Shown in pieces: positions 28,955-39,593 of a stretch of DNA of 64,000 bases. Positions within the stretch are counted from its first letter, which is position 1, and the number at the start of each line of letters is the position of its first letter. Source of the stretch: Bryopsis sp. KO-2023 (Eukaryota > Chlorophyta > Ulvophyceae > Bryopsidales > Bryopsidaceae); assembly GCA_030272585.1 (NCBI GenBank), contig BSYQ01000009.1, forward strand, positions 62,001 to 126,000, given 5' to 3'. The notes below the pieces were generated by a model. That model was not told the origin of the DNA and ran no database searches. It was given only the letters and a program-made list of their open reading frames with translations. A program made the position numbers and the translations under genes.

Positions 28955-30883
28955 CTACTTTCCCCCAGCAGTTTTTGGATCAGTCAACCTTTCGCTCCCA
29001 GAAATCAATTTTGCAGCAACTATTGTATCCCCACTTGTGAGGCTTTCGATGGCATCCAGCCCTCCAACCACATAACCAAACACCCCAAACCTTCCTTCGT
29101 CAAAAGACATCCCTGCAAGCCCAGCTTGTGCTCGGTTGAATTTATAAATGAAAAACTCATCACTTGCCAAAGCGTAATCCTGATTCTTAGACCTTGCCAT
29201 CGACACTGCCCCGTTAATAGACAAAGGCAACACTGGCCTTTCCCCAGACTGCACATCGATTGGTATTCCATACAGCGGGTCAAAATCCCCCACAGGGAGT
29301 ATCTCCAGTGGGATCGACTTGTTGGGTGCAAGACCAGCCCCTCCTGCTACGGCGTTTCGGTCAGCCAAAATTTGCTTGCCATTGTAGAGTCCATTGGCGA
29401 TGTTTGCAGCAAAATTTCCTGCTGATATTGGTGCAGAATACCCATCCAGTACAATTCGCAATGTGGTCACATCGCTGGCTGTCCCCTGTTTGTTGTTGTA
29501 AAACGGAGTAGATCCATCACCTTTTTTTATAGTGAATTCTGCAGTCGCTCTACCTACGAGGAAACACAACAGGACCATTTCCAACCAACTTCATATGCCA
29601 AAATATAATTTAAACAAAAGATAAGATTCGATATAAGCGTGTTAGGTTGCGTTTCTTTCGCTTTACGTAAATATAGTGAGAAACAGGGGCTTGATGTAGG
29701 CCAGAATGATAGTGGATGAGATTAACCTGTTAGCCGTGGGAATGTCGCATAGTCTCTTGGGATGATGAATGATAATCCTGGTGCTTGCAGGAGCTCCAAA
29801 TCAGCAACGCTCTTGAGAGTGTCGGCCACCCTCTGCCCAGTTTTTTCCTGATCTCTGGCCCCCACTGCAGACTCCACCCTAGTCAGACACACCATTATTG
29901 TCCATGTTCAGAACACCATATCGTCTGCCTTCATTGACAAAGTGTTACAGGGACTGGAGATATCTCTGCAACATCAGATGGCTGTGTCAGACTAACCTGA
30001 ATAGACCCTTTGCGATGTCTGCCACAAGAAGCTCCGCATCACCCACTTTGTCTTTTGGAACACCGATGAGCATTCTTGGAACATCCGCCACAAGCTCTTC
30101 AGCAGATTTCACGTTCTTTTGGATCGTCGCCCAAGGCTTTCGCTGGGGAATTCGCAGCGAAAATTGGATATCTTCCATATAAGACTGGGGAACCCAAAGA
30201 AAAGATATGAAAACTCTTTCTTGGCATGCATCAATATTATGTTTTTTATATAATATTACATTTGTATTTACCATCTACAATACCTTGACATGGGTTTCCT
30301 TGCTGAAAGGAGAAAGACAGGGAGCAACTCCAACAGAACCGTTCCAAGGCACACCTGGAAATGCCAGCGTCTTGAATTTTTCTTCCTAAAATAACCGAAT
30401 CTGCCTTTACCAGGACATTCAAAAGTTACTCTACCTCACCTGGATTTGACCCACATCCGTGTTGAAAGTAGGAATCGATCTTCTCAGAGCAGCCTCAGCT
30501 GTTCTAGGCAACAGAGCTCGAGGAGCATTCAAAAGCGCCAAAGCATCTTGGGGCATCAGCCACGAAATCATCAAAAATTGCATTCCCACGAACATCCCCA
30601 CAACCAAATCCTTCCCAAAACCTTCCAAAAAGTCAATGCCTTTTTGAAACGAATTGTGATCTTTGGAACGACTGGTGGGATTGGGCAGCCCAACTGGAGC
30701 TCTCTTAAATGAAGATTGAGCACAATCAGATTGATGCAAGGCTTTGGGGAAAGTCTCAGAAGCCCTTCGTGGTTTAAACCTGTGGCTCCTGGCGATGTTT
30801 GGAGAGTGGATGGGACAGTAGCCCCACATCAAAATTTGCTGCTGAGCCAACATCACTAAAGCTCTTTGAAAATATGTCAACAA
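28955..30883 (-). CDS. CYP37: Thylakoid-lumen peptidyl-prolyl isomerase, CYP37 type
   Basis: This is a cyclophilin-like protein of the plastid lumen in the CYP37 family. Four exons give about 460 residues: about 30883..30440, 30184..29997, 29878..29727 and 29553..28955, all GT-AG. The N-terminus looks like a bipartite targeting signal: a Ser/Arg-rich stretch, then a hydrophobic transfer segment (GMFVGMQFLMISWL) ending in DALA. Next come family landmarks PRALLPRTAE, LRIPQRKPW and VADLELLQAPGLSF. The cyclophilin-like fold follows in exon 4 (LDGYSAPISAGNF, SFDEGRFGVFGYV). Classic isomerase catalytic residues are not obvious, as is usual for lumen CYP37/38 proteins, so a chaperone or regulatory role is likely. 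A second in-frame ATG at about 30853 is an alternative start. The stop of the small gene upstream lies only about 75 bp away. Confidence 0.9.
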
Positions 30884-30956
30884 ATATCAAGGCTGGTGAC
30901 AATCCTTCCCCAAGTTCGCCACTTTCTATATTTTCCCCATAAATTAAGCTCCTATT

Positions 30957-31251
30957 TCATTGGTCTGGCCCGACGTCTCTCGAGCCAGAGTTGTTGTAGG
31001 GGCCACGTCGAATGGCAGCGTTCGAAAGGGGCCTGTTGACGTCGACCTGAGGGGAAAGATAGTTAATGAAGGCGTCAAATCGCGGGGTTTGGGTTGCGAA
31101 CAGGTTTCTTTCCACTTTTCCCTTGTGCTCAACGTGTGCGTCCGACCTTGGGAGCTTGGTTAACCAGCCACAAAGGGAACGAAGCCGCGAGCCCTGCGCC
31201 AGCAGCCAGTGATATTCCTACGATCCAGTTCGGAAGAGTGCGCCTCCCCAT
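30957..31251 (-). CDS. Small single-membrane-span plant protein
   Basis: Two exons (31251..31147 and 31046..30957, GT-AG) give about 64 residues. After MGRRTLPNW there is one hydrophobic span (IVGISLAAGAGLAASFPLWL). A soluble tail follows with PLSNAAIRRG and ends GSRDVGPDQ. The combination of one short span and a GS(R/K)D(V/I)GPD tail looks like a short conserved plant protein of unknown function, probably in an organelle membrane. That family link is from memory and unverified. It lies on the same strand as CYP37, about 75 bp upstream of that start, so the two could be co-transcribed or share regulation. Confidence 0.6.
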
Positions 31252-32182
31252 CCTCTCACGATTGATGCGAAGATGTGGACAAAATTGTGAAGCGAGCGTT
31301 GGGACTCGGTGCGTGTTCATTAGTCAAGCACCCTCGATGATCACTGGTAGATGTGAATTTTTAGTCCGACATGGAGAGGATCTCATTCACTCTGTTTTCC
31401 CCCCCCCACACACACTTATGGGCCACAGCCCTGAGCTTGTGATAATTGACAACAGAATCTATGGATTGGTGAGCCAGGGTTGTGGTATGGGGAGAAGCAC
31501 GACTGGTGGACAAACAATGGAAACACAAATCCAACAAATTGATAGTATCGATACATTACAAAGTCACTCTACACATCCCATATACCCCCTGAAACCGCTT
31601 CATCCCAGAAGGCTCGCGGGCAGAACGATCACTCCCTGCAAACAAAACCGGTCCATTAGCCAAATAGCTCCACTTCACTAGAGAGACTTCCATATTTCGG
31701 AATCTAATAAAAATATTCCCAGTGGCAACTATCATGACGTCACAGCAGAGGATGGCAGGAGATTGTTCAGGGTGAAGAAGTTTCCTCAGTGTAGAACTCA
31801 GATCTGTTGAGCTTTGTATATTCATCATAACAAGCCACCATCCACAAGCTGGACACCAGGATGATTGCACCAGGAATACAAAACTGATTCACCGGTTACA
31901 TTAGAATGTACTGCAAATCGAAACACCCATGAGCAAGTCCATGAAGAACCACCCCACAAAACTATCAACTCAAAAAGATCAGTTGGACTCAGATACGAAA
32001 AATGAAGCCAGGGAACATCTGTGTGCCAAGAAGACTTTGGAAGGGCTGCTTGGGCTCAGAAATAAAGTTATCATCATCAATCAGACAGGGATAACTGAAA
32101 AAAAAAGGTTTCATCAACGCCACAAGGAAAGCCCTTCAAAGTAGATAAAACTTATTTGAAAAAAAACTCTATATCTGTCCGC
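31252..32182. other. Gene-poor stretch between two minus-strand genes
   Basis: It contains a C run followed by CA repeats at about 31402..31420. The ORFs on either strand show no protein-like signature. A downstream exon of the bS6m gene could lie here, because its apparent last codons overlap a good donor (AAAG|GTGAGC), but I could not identify one. Confidence 0.4.
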
Positions 32183-32727
32183 TCACCTTTCCATCATAGA
32201 TGGGGGAGGGTAAAGCGGGCTTCTCCTCTTTCTATTGGGGTTGTCCAGTTCGGGGATGTAAAATAGCTGGGTGGGTTTGGGTAAGTTGGGGTATGCCTTC
32301 TGCTTGAGTATGGCCCAGCGAAGCACACCCTCTTCCACTCTCAGATCATGTTCCACCTCTGGTAAAACCGAGGGGCCCGCCATAAAGTTCATACCCCACA
32401 TGGCGGCCTACGGCAGAACGTCAGCTCAGAACAAGGCGATGAAACGAACAAGGTGTCCAGATTATTCAAAGGACAAGAAAAACGAAAACCCTGAACGAGT
32501 CGGGAGGCTGGGCTAACGTCCAGGGGGCCTTAGGATCTCACCTGCTTGTAGGCTTCATCATTTGGCTTCCGGATGGGATACCCCAGCTCCTGCACGCCAT
32601 AGCTTTTGATGTCGCAGAGGACCCCGCCCTTATCCAGAATCAGGACAGCAGCTTTTTTCACGATATCCTTCAAGACGGGCTCCGTGAGCGTGGGCCGAGC
32701 GAGGCAAAACAGCTCGTACAACGGCAT
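32183..32727 (-). CDS. Mitochondrial small ribosomal subunit protein bS6m
   Basis: This is a bacterial-type ribosomal protein S6, which binds 16S-like rRNA with bS18. Exon 1 (about 32727..32542) starts MPLYELFCLARPTLTEPVL, the usual S6 start, and has KGGVLCDIKSYGVQELGYPI. Exon 2 (about 32407..32183) has MWGMNFMAGPSV, the S6 beta strand, and RVEEGVLRWAILKQKAYP. Length is about 136 residues, normal for S6. No presequence is visible, as in mitochondrial S6 of many eukaryotes. A mitochondrial rather than plastid form is inferred from the resemblance to mitochondrial S6. The open frame extends upstream to 33054, but that part overlaps RRP8 and is not S6-like, so I chose the Met at 32727. The last codons coincide with a good donor, so a further exon is possible. 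Confidence 0.85.
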
Positions 32728-33027
32728 GACCGAGTGCCAGAATTCCAGACACAAACCATCGTTCTCAGGCCGCCACTGTAGGCGAAATGGGCAATTTTCT
32801 TCAAAAAATACCCAGCCCGTCCTCTCAATTACCGAAATCCAATGTGTGCCGCAATTACACAGCCACCTGTATGTCGGGCTTGTGTGGAGAATGACACCTC
32901 CACAGTAATTTCTGTCGTCCAAAAATTCCTGTACAGAGAGACGGGAGTGAGCAAAGATATCCGCAGAGGGATCGGTGGCAATACTGGACAGGAGAATTTT
33001 ATGCACAGCCGGTAATTTCCAGAGACA
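32728..33027. promoter_or_regulatory. Bidirectional promoter region, bS6m and RRP8
   Basis: About 300 bp separate the two divergent start codons. No clear TATA box is seen. Any promoter for either gene must lie here or inside the 5' ends. Both products serve ribosome supply, one mitochondrial and one nucleolar, so shared control is plausible. Confidence 0.5.
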
Positions 33028-35296
33028 ATGAGCGACGTTTTTATCCGAGGGCACGAGTGGGGGGACGCTGACGGCGCCGCCAGCTACCCCTCGTTCCAGC
33101 CCTCAACTCGCTCTGGAAAGAGGAAGAGAGACACCTTACGGTGTAAAATAGGGAACTTGAGCGATATGGCGAAGTATGACGGACCTGGGGAAAAGTATGA
33201 TGGAGCTGGTGAGGGAAAAAAACAGGGCCCAGCTAAAACCTCCAAAAAGAAAAAGAAAAACAACAAGGAGTTGGAGAGGGAGCCTTCTGGTGTGGTTACC
33301 TTAGGAAAAGAGAAGTCTGAGACTGAGGGTATCCTGGTTGACAAGTTAGCATCCAAAAAGCAAGCTGGGAAGAGGGGAAAAAGAGTGAGATTCGATCTAG
33401 GAGAGGAGATTGAAGTCGAACCCTCCAAAATCACACTTCTGCCGGAAGGAAAAGGCGATTTAATGGAATCAGATGATGTACCTGGCTTGGAAATTGTGGA
33501 TGATTTGGTTGTGGAGCCTGAGGCTGTCGATTTTGTGAAACCTGATCGAAAACTTTCCAAGAAATCAGGAAAGAAACCTAAAGGCAATGTTGGGAAGAGA
33601 TTGGTAGAAATGGTGATGGATACGGGGGAAGAAAGTGAAGAATTGGAGGAGATTTTTGATTCCGAGGAAGAGTTTGTACGGGAGCCTGAGCAAAGAGAGG
33701 AAACTCCACCAAAAAAAGCAAAAAAACAAAAGAAAGAAAAGAAAAAGGAACGGCAGAAAAAAGAAAAAAAGGGCTTGGGTGGAATAGAGGGAAGTGAACC
33801 TGTCATCATTGAGTTTGATGATGCTTTGAAATCCAATGCAGTTGCGGAGGGGAGTAGAAAGGGAAAGGCCAGTGGGAAACAGCTGATTGAGAAAGGGGAA
33901 AAAACTGCCAAGAAAAGTGCAATATCGGAAACTAAGGCAAATGAGCCACCTCATTTGGCCGATTCCAAGCGCTCCAAGGGAGGAGATCGTATGGAGGAAG
34001 AAGTAAAAACGTCTGGAAGGGCTTCCGACAACAGTAACCTGGTGGAGGAGAGAGGCAATCGATTGGGACTAGCTCCTGGAAAGAGTATTTTTGATGTGAG
34101 AGAGGAGGTGTCTCCAATGGAAGCTAGTCATAATCCAAAAAAAGGATCGAGGATGTCGAAGCTGTTGACGAAATTTCACGATCGCCTGCTTAGTGGGCAT
34201 TTTCGGTACTTGAACGAAAAGCTTTACAATGGGACTGGAGAGGAAAATTTTGCAATGATGCACAAGGATAGGAGCCTTTTTGAGCAGTACCACAGGGATT
34301 ACACCCAGCAAATGAAGTCTTGGCCTCAATTGCCCGTGGATGTCGCAATAGACTGGCTGCAAAAGAAACCCGAAGAATGGAAAGTTGCTGATTTTGGGTG
34401 TGGAGAGGCTCTTTTGCAAAGGGCAGTGTCCCAGGTAATTTCAAGTTGTTATCACCTTCTCGCATGTTTTCTTAAGTTTCTTTTCAATACATTCTCCTGC
34501 CTTGGAGTTGGAACAGTACGTGATGGGCTGTGTGTAAAGCAGGAGGTTTCTTCTTTGGACCTGGTTGCCTTGGTTCCTGAAGTGATCGAGTGCAACATGG
34601 CTAAAACTCCGTTGGAGAGTGCCTCCCACGATTGTGCTGTATTCTGCTTGGCACTCATGGGACAGGACTACCCTAGCTATCTTAAGGAAGCTGCCCGGAT
34701 TTTGAAGCCGGATGGTGTCCTCTGGATTGCTGAGGTATTTTTCCACAGTAAAAAAATTCTTTTTTTTTTTGGGGGGGGGACTGGATTTTGTGTATGTTTC
34801 TTGAAAGGTTTGTTTTGTATGTCACACATATAAAACAAGCCATCTGAGGGTCCCTTCTGATTGGACCTTGTCCCAGTTTGTGAGTGGGGTCATATCCAGG
34901 GAGGGTAAAGGCAATCCAGGCATCCTTTTTGTCGGCAAGGCAGTCAGGAAGCATATCTTCGTGCATTGGAAAGTTTGTGTGAGGTCCAGGACCTGAATTT
35001 CATGGTGTCTTACAAATTTGAGGACCGGGGAAAGAGCCAGAGACAGGATGCAATGATGCTTTTGCTAATCACACTTTTGGTGTGTTTGGCAGGTTTGCAG
35101 TAGATTTGTCAGCAAAGAGGGAACAGAGGAGTACGAGGCGTTCAATTCTGCGATGAAAGCTATTGGATTTACAAGCACCAGACAATATTGGCCAAACAAA
35201 GTTTTCGTCATCATGATTTTCAAAAAGGATGGGGCAGTGAAGAAAGGCAAACAAAGTTGGCCAAAGCTGAAAAATTGTGCCTACAAGAAAAGATAG
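33028..35296 (+). CDS. RRP8: Ribosomal RNA-processing protein 8 (rRNA methyltransferase)
   Basis: This is a nucleolar SAM-dependent methyltransferase. In yeast and human, RRP8 methylates N1 of an adenine in large-subunit rRNA. Three exons (33028..34434, 34543..34734 and 35093..35296) give about 600 residues, all phase 0. The first 370 residues are Lys/Glu-rich with nuclear-localisation clusters (KKAKKQKKEKKKER). The catalytic part follows: RYLNEKLYNGTGE, QYHRDYTQQMKSWPQ, then motif I ADFGCGEA. In exon 2 are CNMAKTPLES and FCLALMGQDYPSYLKEA with ARILKPDG. Exon 3 has IGFTSTRQYWPNKVFV and the family's Cys-Tyr-Lys-type ending. The acceptor before exon 2 (AAAGCAG) has a weak pyrimidine tract but is the one that keeps the frame. 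It diverges from bS6m. Confidence 0.92.
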
Positions 35297-35815
35297 CATG
35301 GTTCAGTTGAACGGGCAATTTTCTTCTGGTGTTTGGGTATTTTCTCTTGTTGCAGCACTATTATGGGTCTTGAGGGAATTGTAATCGTGATGGCCCTGAC
35401 TCCAAGAACTCCAAGAACTTAAAACGCACAGCCCAACACAAGAACGCTGCGTCGAGATTAAGTGCTCCTGCGTGCTCGCACTGTCTCGTCTTTGATAAAT
35501 GGCACGGAGCCATCCATGTCATACTGCCCCATTCAGCCATCATACTTTGGACGGCGATTCTGGGACGAGCACGGAAATGTGCCAATATTCCTTCTCATTG
35601 CTTCACACAAGATATTCACTTCCCATTCATAATGTACAGAATGTATCTCTTCCATTGATGTGCCAGTGTGCGTTCTTTTCTCATCAGGATGCCCGTCGCC
35701 GATGGAAAGGGGCACAATGCCCCTGTTTAAATGAGCTCCACCTCGACTTCATTGTCGACTGCACGGCTCTGGCACAGTTCACCCTATGATGGTGTGCGTT
35801 AGTGAGGGGTTGGCG
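35297..35815. other. Intergenic between RRP8 and the F-box gene
   Basis: No recognisable gene. It must hold the RRP8 polyadenylation signal and the promoter of the downstream + gene. An in-frame ATG at 35786 is an alternative start for that gene, ten codons upstream. Confidence 0.45.
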
Positions 35816-37771
35816 ATGGACGATCAGCCAAACACGGTGGCGTCCTTGGGCGACTGGTTTTGGGAAACTACCTTCGCATCGTTGAGCTTATCCGAAAGAG
35901 CGCACGCGGAGCTGGTTTGTAAACGGTGGTATTTCACGCTTCGCTCGCCGCATTTGTGGATCAAATTGAGCGTTGCGGGGGATAGCGTGATCTCACAAAA
36001 GGTGCTGCTCCTAGTCTGCGTTCAAGGGCGCATATCCTAAGTATTCTATTTTCCGCCGAGGCCTCCTTGGATAGTGTATTTTTGGTCGGATATGTTCTGA
36101 AACCAGCTTTCTGAAAGCACTTTCATAGCGCCCATGTAGACAAGTTTAAAATAGCCAAGCGTTTAGAAGTCGCCTACGTTTCTTATCTCTTGTTTTACCT
36201 CGCGTGTTTGCACAGTGTGATACGTCCATGCTTGGGCACCTTGTCGCCAGCAGCATTGGGGCTACGCTTCGTTCAGACGGCGATGCTGGCCATTCCTTCA
36301 CACTGCCACACCTCTTTCGATCGTTGGAGTGGATTCCGCCGCCATCGCCCATTAAAGAGATCGATCTGGCCGATTGCACGTTCAGAGGACTTTCCTTGCT
36401 CGGAATTCTCGACACGTTGGCGGCCTGCCCGAGCTTGGAAATTTTGAAGGTCAGTCAGATATGCTTTTCTCTTCTGCTCAAGAATTAAAAGGAAGACCTA
36501 TCCTCCGGACGGTCTTTCCATTTCATCGATTTGAAGGGGCTGCCCTGAAATTTATCGAGCAGGAGTGAAAATGCCTCAGTATGATTGGTAAAAATTATCT
36601 AAGACAATTGGTGGATTGGGGACAAAGCATCCAGAAGGAGGGAAAAAAATGAAGGAGCAACAACTTATGGCCCTTTGACACTGTTCAGATGACAGGAATC
36701 AAATCGAGCCTAACAAGCACAGACCTGGCCTTCCACAGCAAGGACTTTGAGCACATCCAAGAGATGGTTTCTGAATTCGGCACAAACTTGAAGGTACGGA
36801 ATTGTAACCGCCTTCTTAAATTCATCCCAATGTTGCTTGCAATTTCACAAGACATGTAGAGTCTGTGCAAAGGTACAAAACAAACAAACAAACAAAAAAG
36901 ATGTGGGGAGCGTGTCGAGGATGGATTTCATGCTAGGGTGGCGTTGTTATTCTGATATTTTCAAGGGAAAAGTGGGTCTATGGAATGGAATTGTGGATTG
37001 TGTTGATTTGTGCTTCGAAAAATAGCTGATAGTGTTGCATATGGTGCAGATTTTGGAGATCGATGTGTGTATCCAGAGTGCATGGACATCATACGTTCAA
37101 GCAAAGTTCCTTGATCCTTGTTGCTGGGACTGCTTCCTGGAGTGGATGTCATCCACTGGATCCCCAGTGCAAGTTAAATCAGTGATCGTTGCCGATTTAC
37201 TGGAGTATAACTGGGCAGAAGTACAAGATGACGGCCAGATTCTTGTGGAAGTGTTAGACCCAGTGGGCGAGTGCATCAGGGATTTGGGAAATGCATTGAG
37301 TGTGAATGGAACCGTGAACACTATTTGTTTCGGGCCAGATTGCCAGCTGGGAGATGAGGGGGCCGCTCTATTTTTGGAAAGCATTAAGGGGAATACTCAC
37401 TTGAGGGAATTATCCATCGTTGGAAATGGGATAACAACAGATGGAGCCAGGAACATTGCAAGCATTCTGCTGAGGTATGCGCAGGGAGCTCATTTGATTT
37501 TAAACATCTTGTTTTGCAGATCTAAAATCAACCACGCAAAGGATTGTCTCATTCTAATTTGCTTTTTTTCAGATTTTTTTCTGTTGGTATACTTTGTTGG
37601 ATGGTTGTTTCCCCCTGAATCTGAATTGGGGGCATGGAAATACTCGTTCATAGGTATGGGCCGTCCATTGCTGCTTTGGACCTCTGCAGCAATCTAATTG
37701 ATCCAGTGGACTCAGCCCTTCTCCAGCACATAAATGAGCTCAAGCACGGTCAAAATTTTCACATACACTAG
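35816..37771 (+). CDS. F-box protein with LRR-like repeats
   Basis: Probably a substrate receptor of an SCF ubiquitin ligase. Five GT-AG exons (about 35816..36001, 36216..36449, 36689..36793, 37050..37474 and 37654..37771) give about 355 residues. The N-terminus has an F-box-like segment (residues 8-50: LSLSERAHAELVCKRWYFTL, then SPHLW). Leucine-rich repeats follow: IKEIDLADCTFRG, LAACPSLEILK, NTHLRELSIVGNGITTDGAR and SIAALDLCSNLIDP. The third and fourth are close to RNI-type repeats. The Met at 35816 gives the shortest N-terminus before the F-box, and 35786 is also possible. The substrate cannot be read from the sequence. Confidence 0.75.
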
Positions 37772-38532
37772 GACAAAAAAAAAAACATCTTTTAGCCAAC
37801 GAAAAAAATCATACTAAAATGCTGATCGTAACGTTGGCAAAGAAACGTTCATCTTTAGGTCTCCATTGATTGGAAAAGTAAACTCAACTAGGTCATTTTC
37901 ATAAAACCAAGGTCTTTTTCATCTTTCAGTTTTTGTTGGGGTCTTTTTTTTTAAGAGAATGGGAGTAGGGGAAAACAGAGCTCTATTTGCTCCTCCTTTT
38001 TCTGGGTTTTGGGAAAAGGGGATAGGGGGCTCTTTTAGGTCAATCATTTTTCCCAGCATAATAAACGAAGAGTGCAAGGTCATACGTTGTGCAAACCCAA
38101 TATCATAAGCTAGGGGAAGGAAGAACCCATTGTATTCTAGTTTTTAAGGGCTGGGCAGAAACAACATGGCACTCAATTTTTGTTTGGTTTTTTGCCTCTA
38201 ATGGGTAGCGCCAACACAGTTGACTGTGTGGACTTTTTCCTATTTTGGGGGGCCTGATTAAGTCTATCATGCCCAAAGAACTGAATAATAAGGTTGGAAT
38301 AGAAAATTCCTCAAAGAGTGGGATGGGATGGGATGGGTTGGGGTTCATACACTATATGCAACATTGCTCTTTTGCGGGATAAGAAAGGGATGTTGTGGTT
38401 GCAAGACTTTCTTCTTTGTAACACTGCTGTGCATCGTTGACTGGTTGCTCGACTTTCTGGTCATCTTCTGCTGGAAGAGACCTTCACTGTCTTTCTAGCT
38501 CGTTCTTCCTTTCTGTAACATTTTCTGTAATG

Positions 38533-38585
38533 ATAAACATCATTGGGCTCTGTCTAGTTCACACTCCGAGCCCAATGATGTTTAT
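38533..38585. repeat. 18-bp perfect inverted repeat, 17-nt loop
   Basis: ATAAACATCATTGGGCTC is followed after 17 nt by its exact reverse complement. There is no T run after the stem and this is a eukaryote, so it is not a bacterial-type terminator. It could be a small-RNA hairpin or a MITE remnant. Confidence 0.7.
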
Positions 38586-38960
38586 TGTTTGGCAGGTGAT
38601 ATAGCATTGGCTTTGTCCAGTGATAACCTGTGAATTTCACAACTGTGTCCCCTTCTTTGTTGTTCCTGAGTTTACCAGAAACGCCATGACGCCATTCAGT
38701 CGGTTCAGGCTTCGAAATAGCTCGAATTCTTCATCCCAACTGCCTGTTCTGCTCATCCTTCCCCACTAGATGGGGACGCATGGTTGGGACCAGGATTGTC
38801 CATTGATGATTGGGTCAAGATTGTCCATTGATGATTGGGGTTCACTCTTTTGAACAATTCTTCAAATTGGAATGCCTGATTGTAGTGTTCAACAATTGGA
38901 TTGTGAGTTATTTGGACATTCATTGGGAATTTCTTGTATGGGAGCCCTGTTTATTGGTTG

Positions 38961-38994
38961 TTTCTTACAAGCATTACAACTTGCTTGTAAGAAA
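38961..38994. repeat. 12-bp inverted repeat, 10-nt loop
   Basis: TTTCTTACAAGC and GCTTGTAAGAAA are separated by 10 nt. Function unknown. Confidence 0.65.
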
Positions 38995-39593
38995 TGACTC
39001 TTGGTTTGAGAGTGCTGATGGGCCCCAACACCACAAGCTTGCAAGTTTGGCTCGAAACCAGAGGTTTCAGGATCAGCACAGTATCGCCACAGCAGGAACC
39101 GATCATATCCACATAATCAACAAATTACAGCACAAGCTGCTCAAGGCATTTAGCCTGAACAGTGAAGTCGACCAGCCGAACCGTATTCCTCCAACAAAAC
39201 CCTCCCCATGGTCAAAGGACAGTCCCAAGGGACCATCCTGTCTGGGTTGGAATCTGCGTGTTGCTCTTTTCTTTTTTTGGGGGTAATTACACCGAAGAAG
39301 AATTAATCACTCAAATGCCCTGGACCCCCATCCCACCCCCAAAATGAAACAAAGAAAAAAAAATATAAATTTCTTCCTCAGACACAATCTATATTCCAAC
39401 ACCTCTGTGAAATTTTGTGCCTACATGTGCTTTTTTTTTTTTTGCTTTTTTCAGCGTTGCGCCCCCCATTTTGTTAGTAGACCCATCCCAATCAAAACAT
39501 GAGTGGTATCTTTGTTTTGTTTTCCCCTCCACCTCCTCCCTCACTTAATTCGTGTGTCACAAAGGCAAAAGCAAAACCAACTTTTACCTGACC

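Larger units (their letters stand above)
37772..39593. other. Intergenic between convergent genes, with two hairpins
   Basis: This 1.8-kb stretch lies between the 3' ends of the F-box gene (+) and the DUF2009 gene (-). No coding signal is seen. It holds a perfect 18-bp inverted repeat (38533..38585), a 12-bp inverted repeat (38961..38994), and a 21-bp direct repeat at 38794..38814 and 38819..38839. Confidence 0.6.

Noticed and set aside
31094-31681. 195-residue plus ORF
   Set aside because: It runs antisense to the small spliced gene and through a CA/C-rich tract, with no recognisable domain.
32728-33054. Extended N-terminus for bS6m from an upstream Met at 33054
   Set aside because: It overlaps the start of RRP8, shows no S6-like or targeting features, and S6 normally begins at MPLYE.
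38533-38585. Rho-independent terminator
   Set aside because: There is no T run after the stem and the context is a eukaryotic nucleus.
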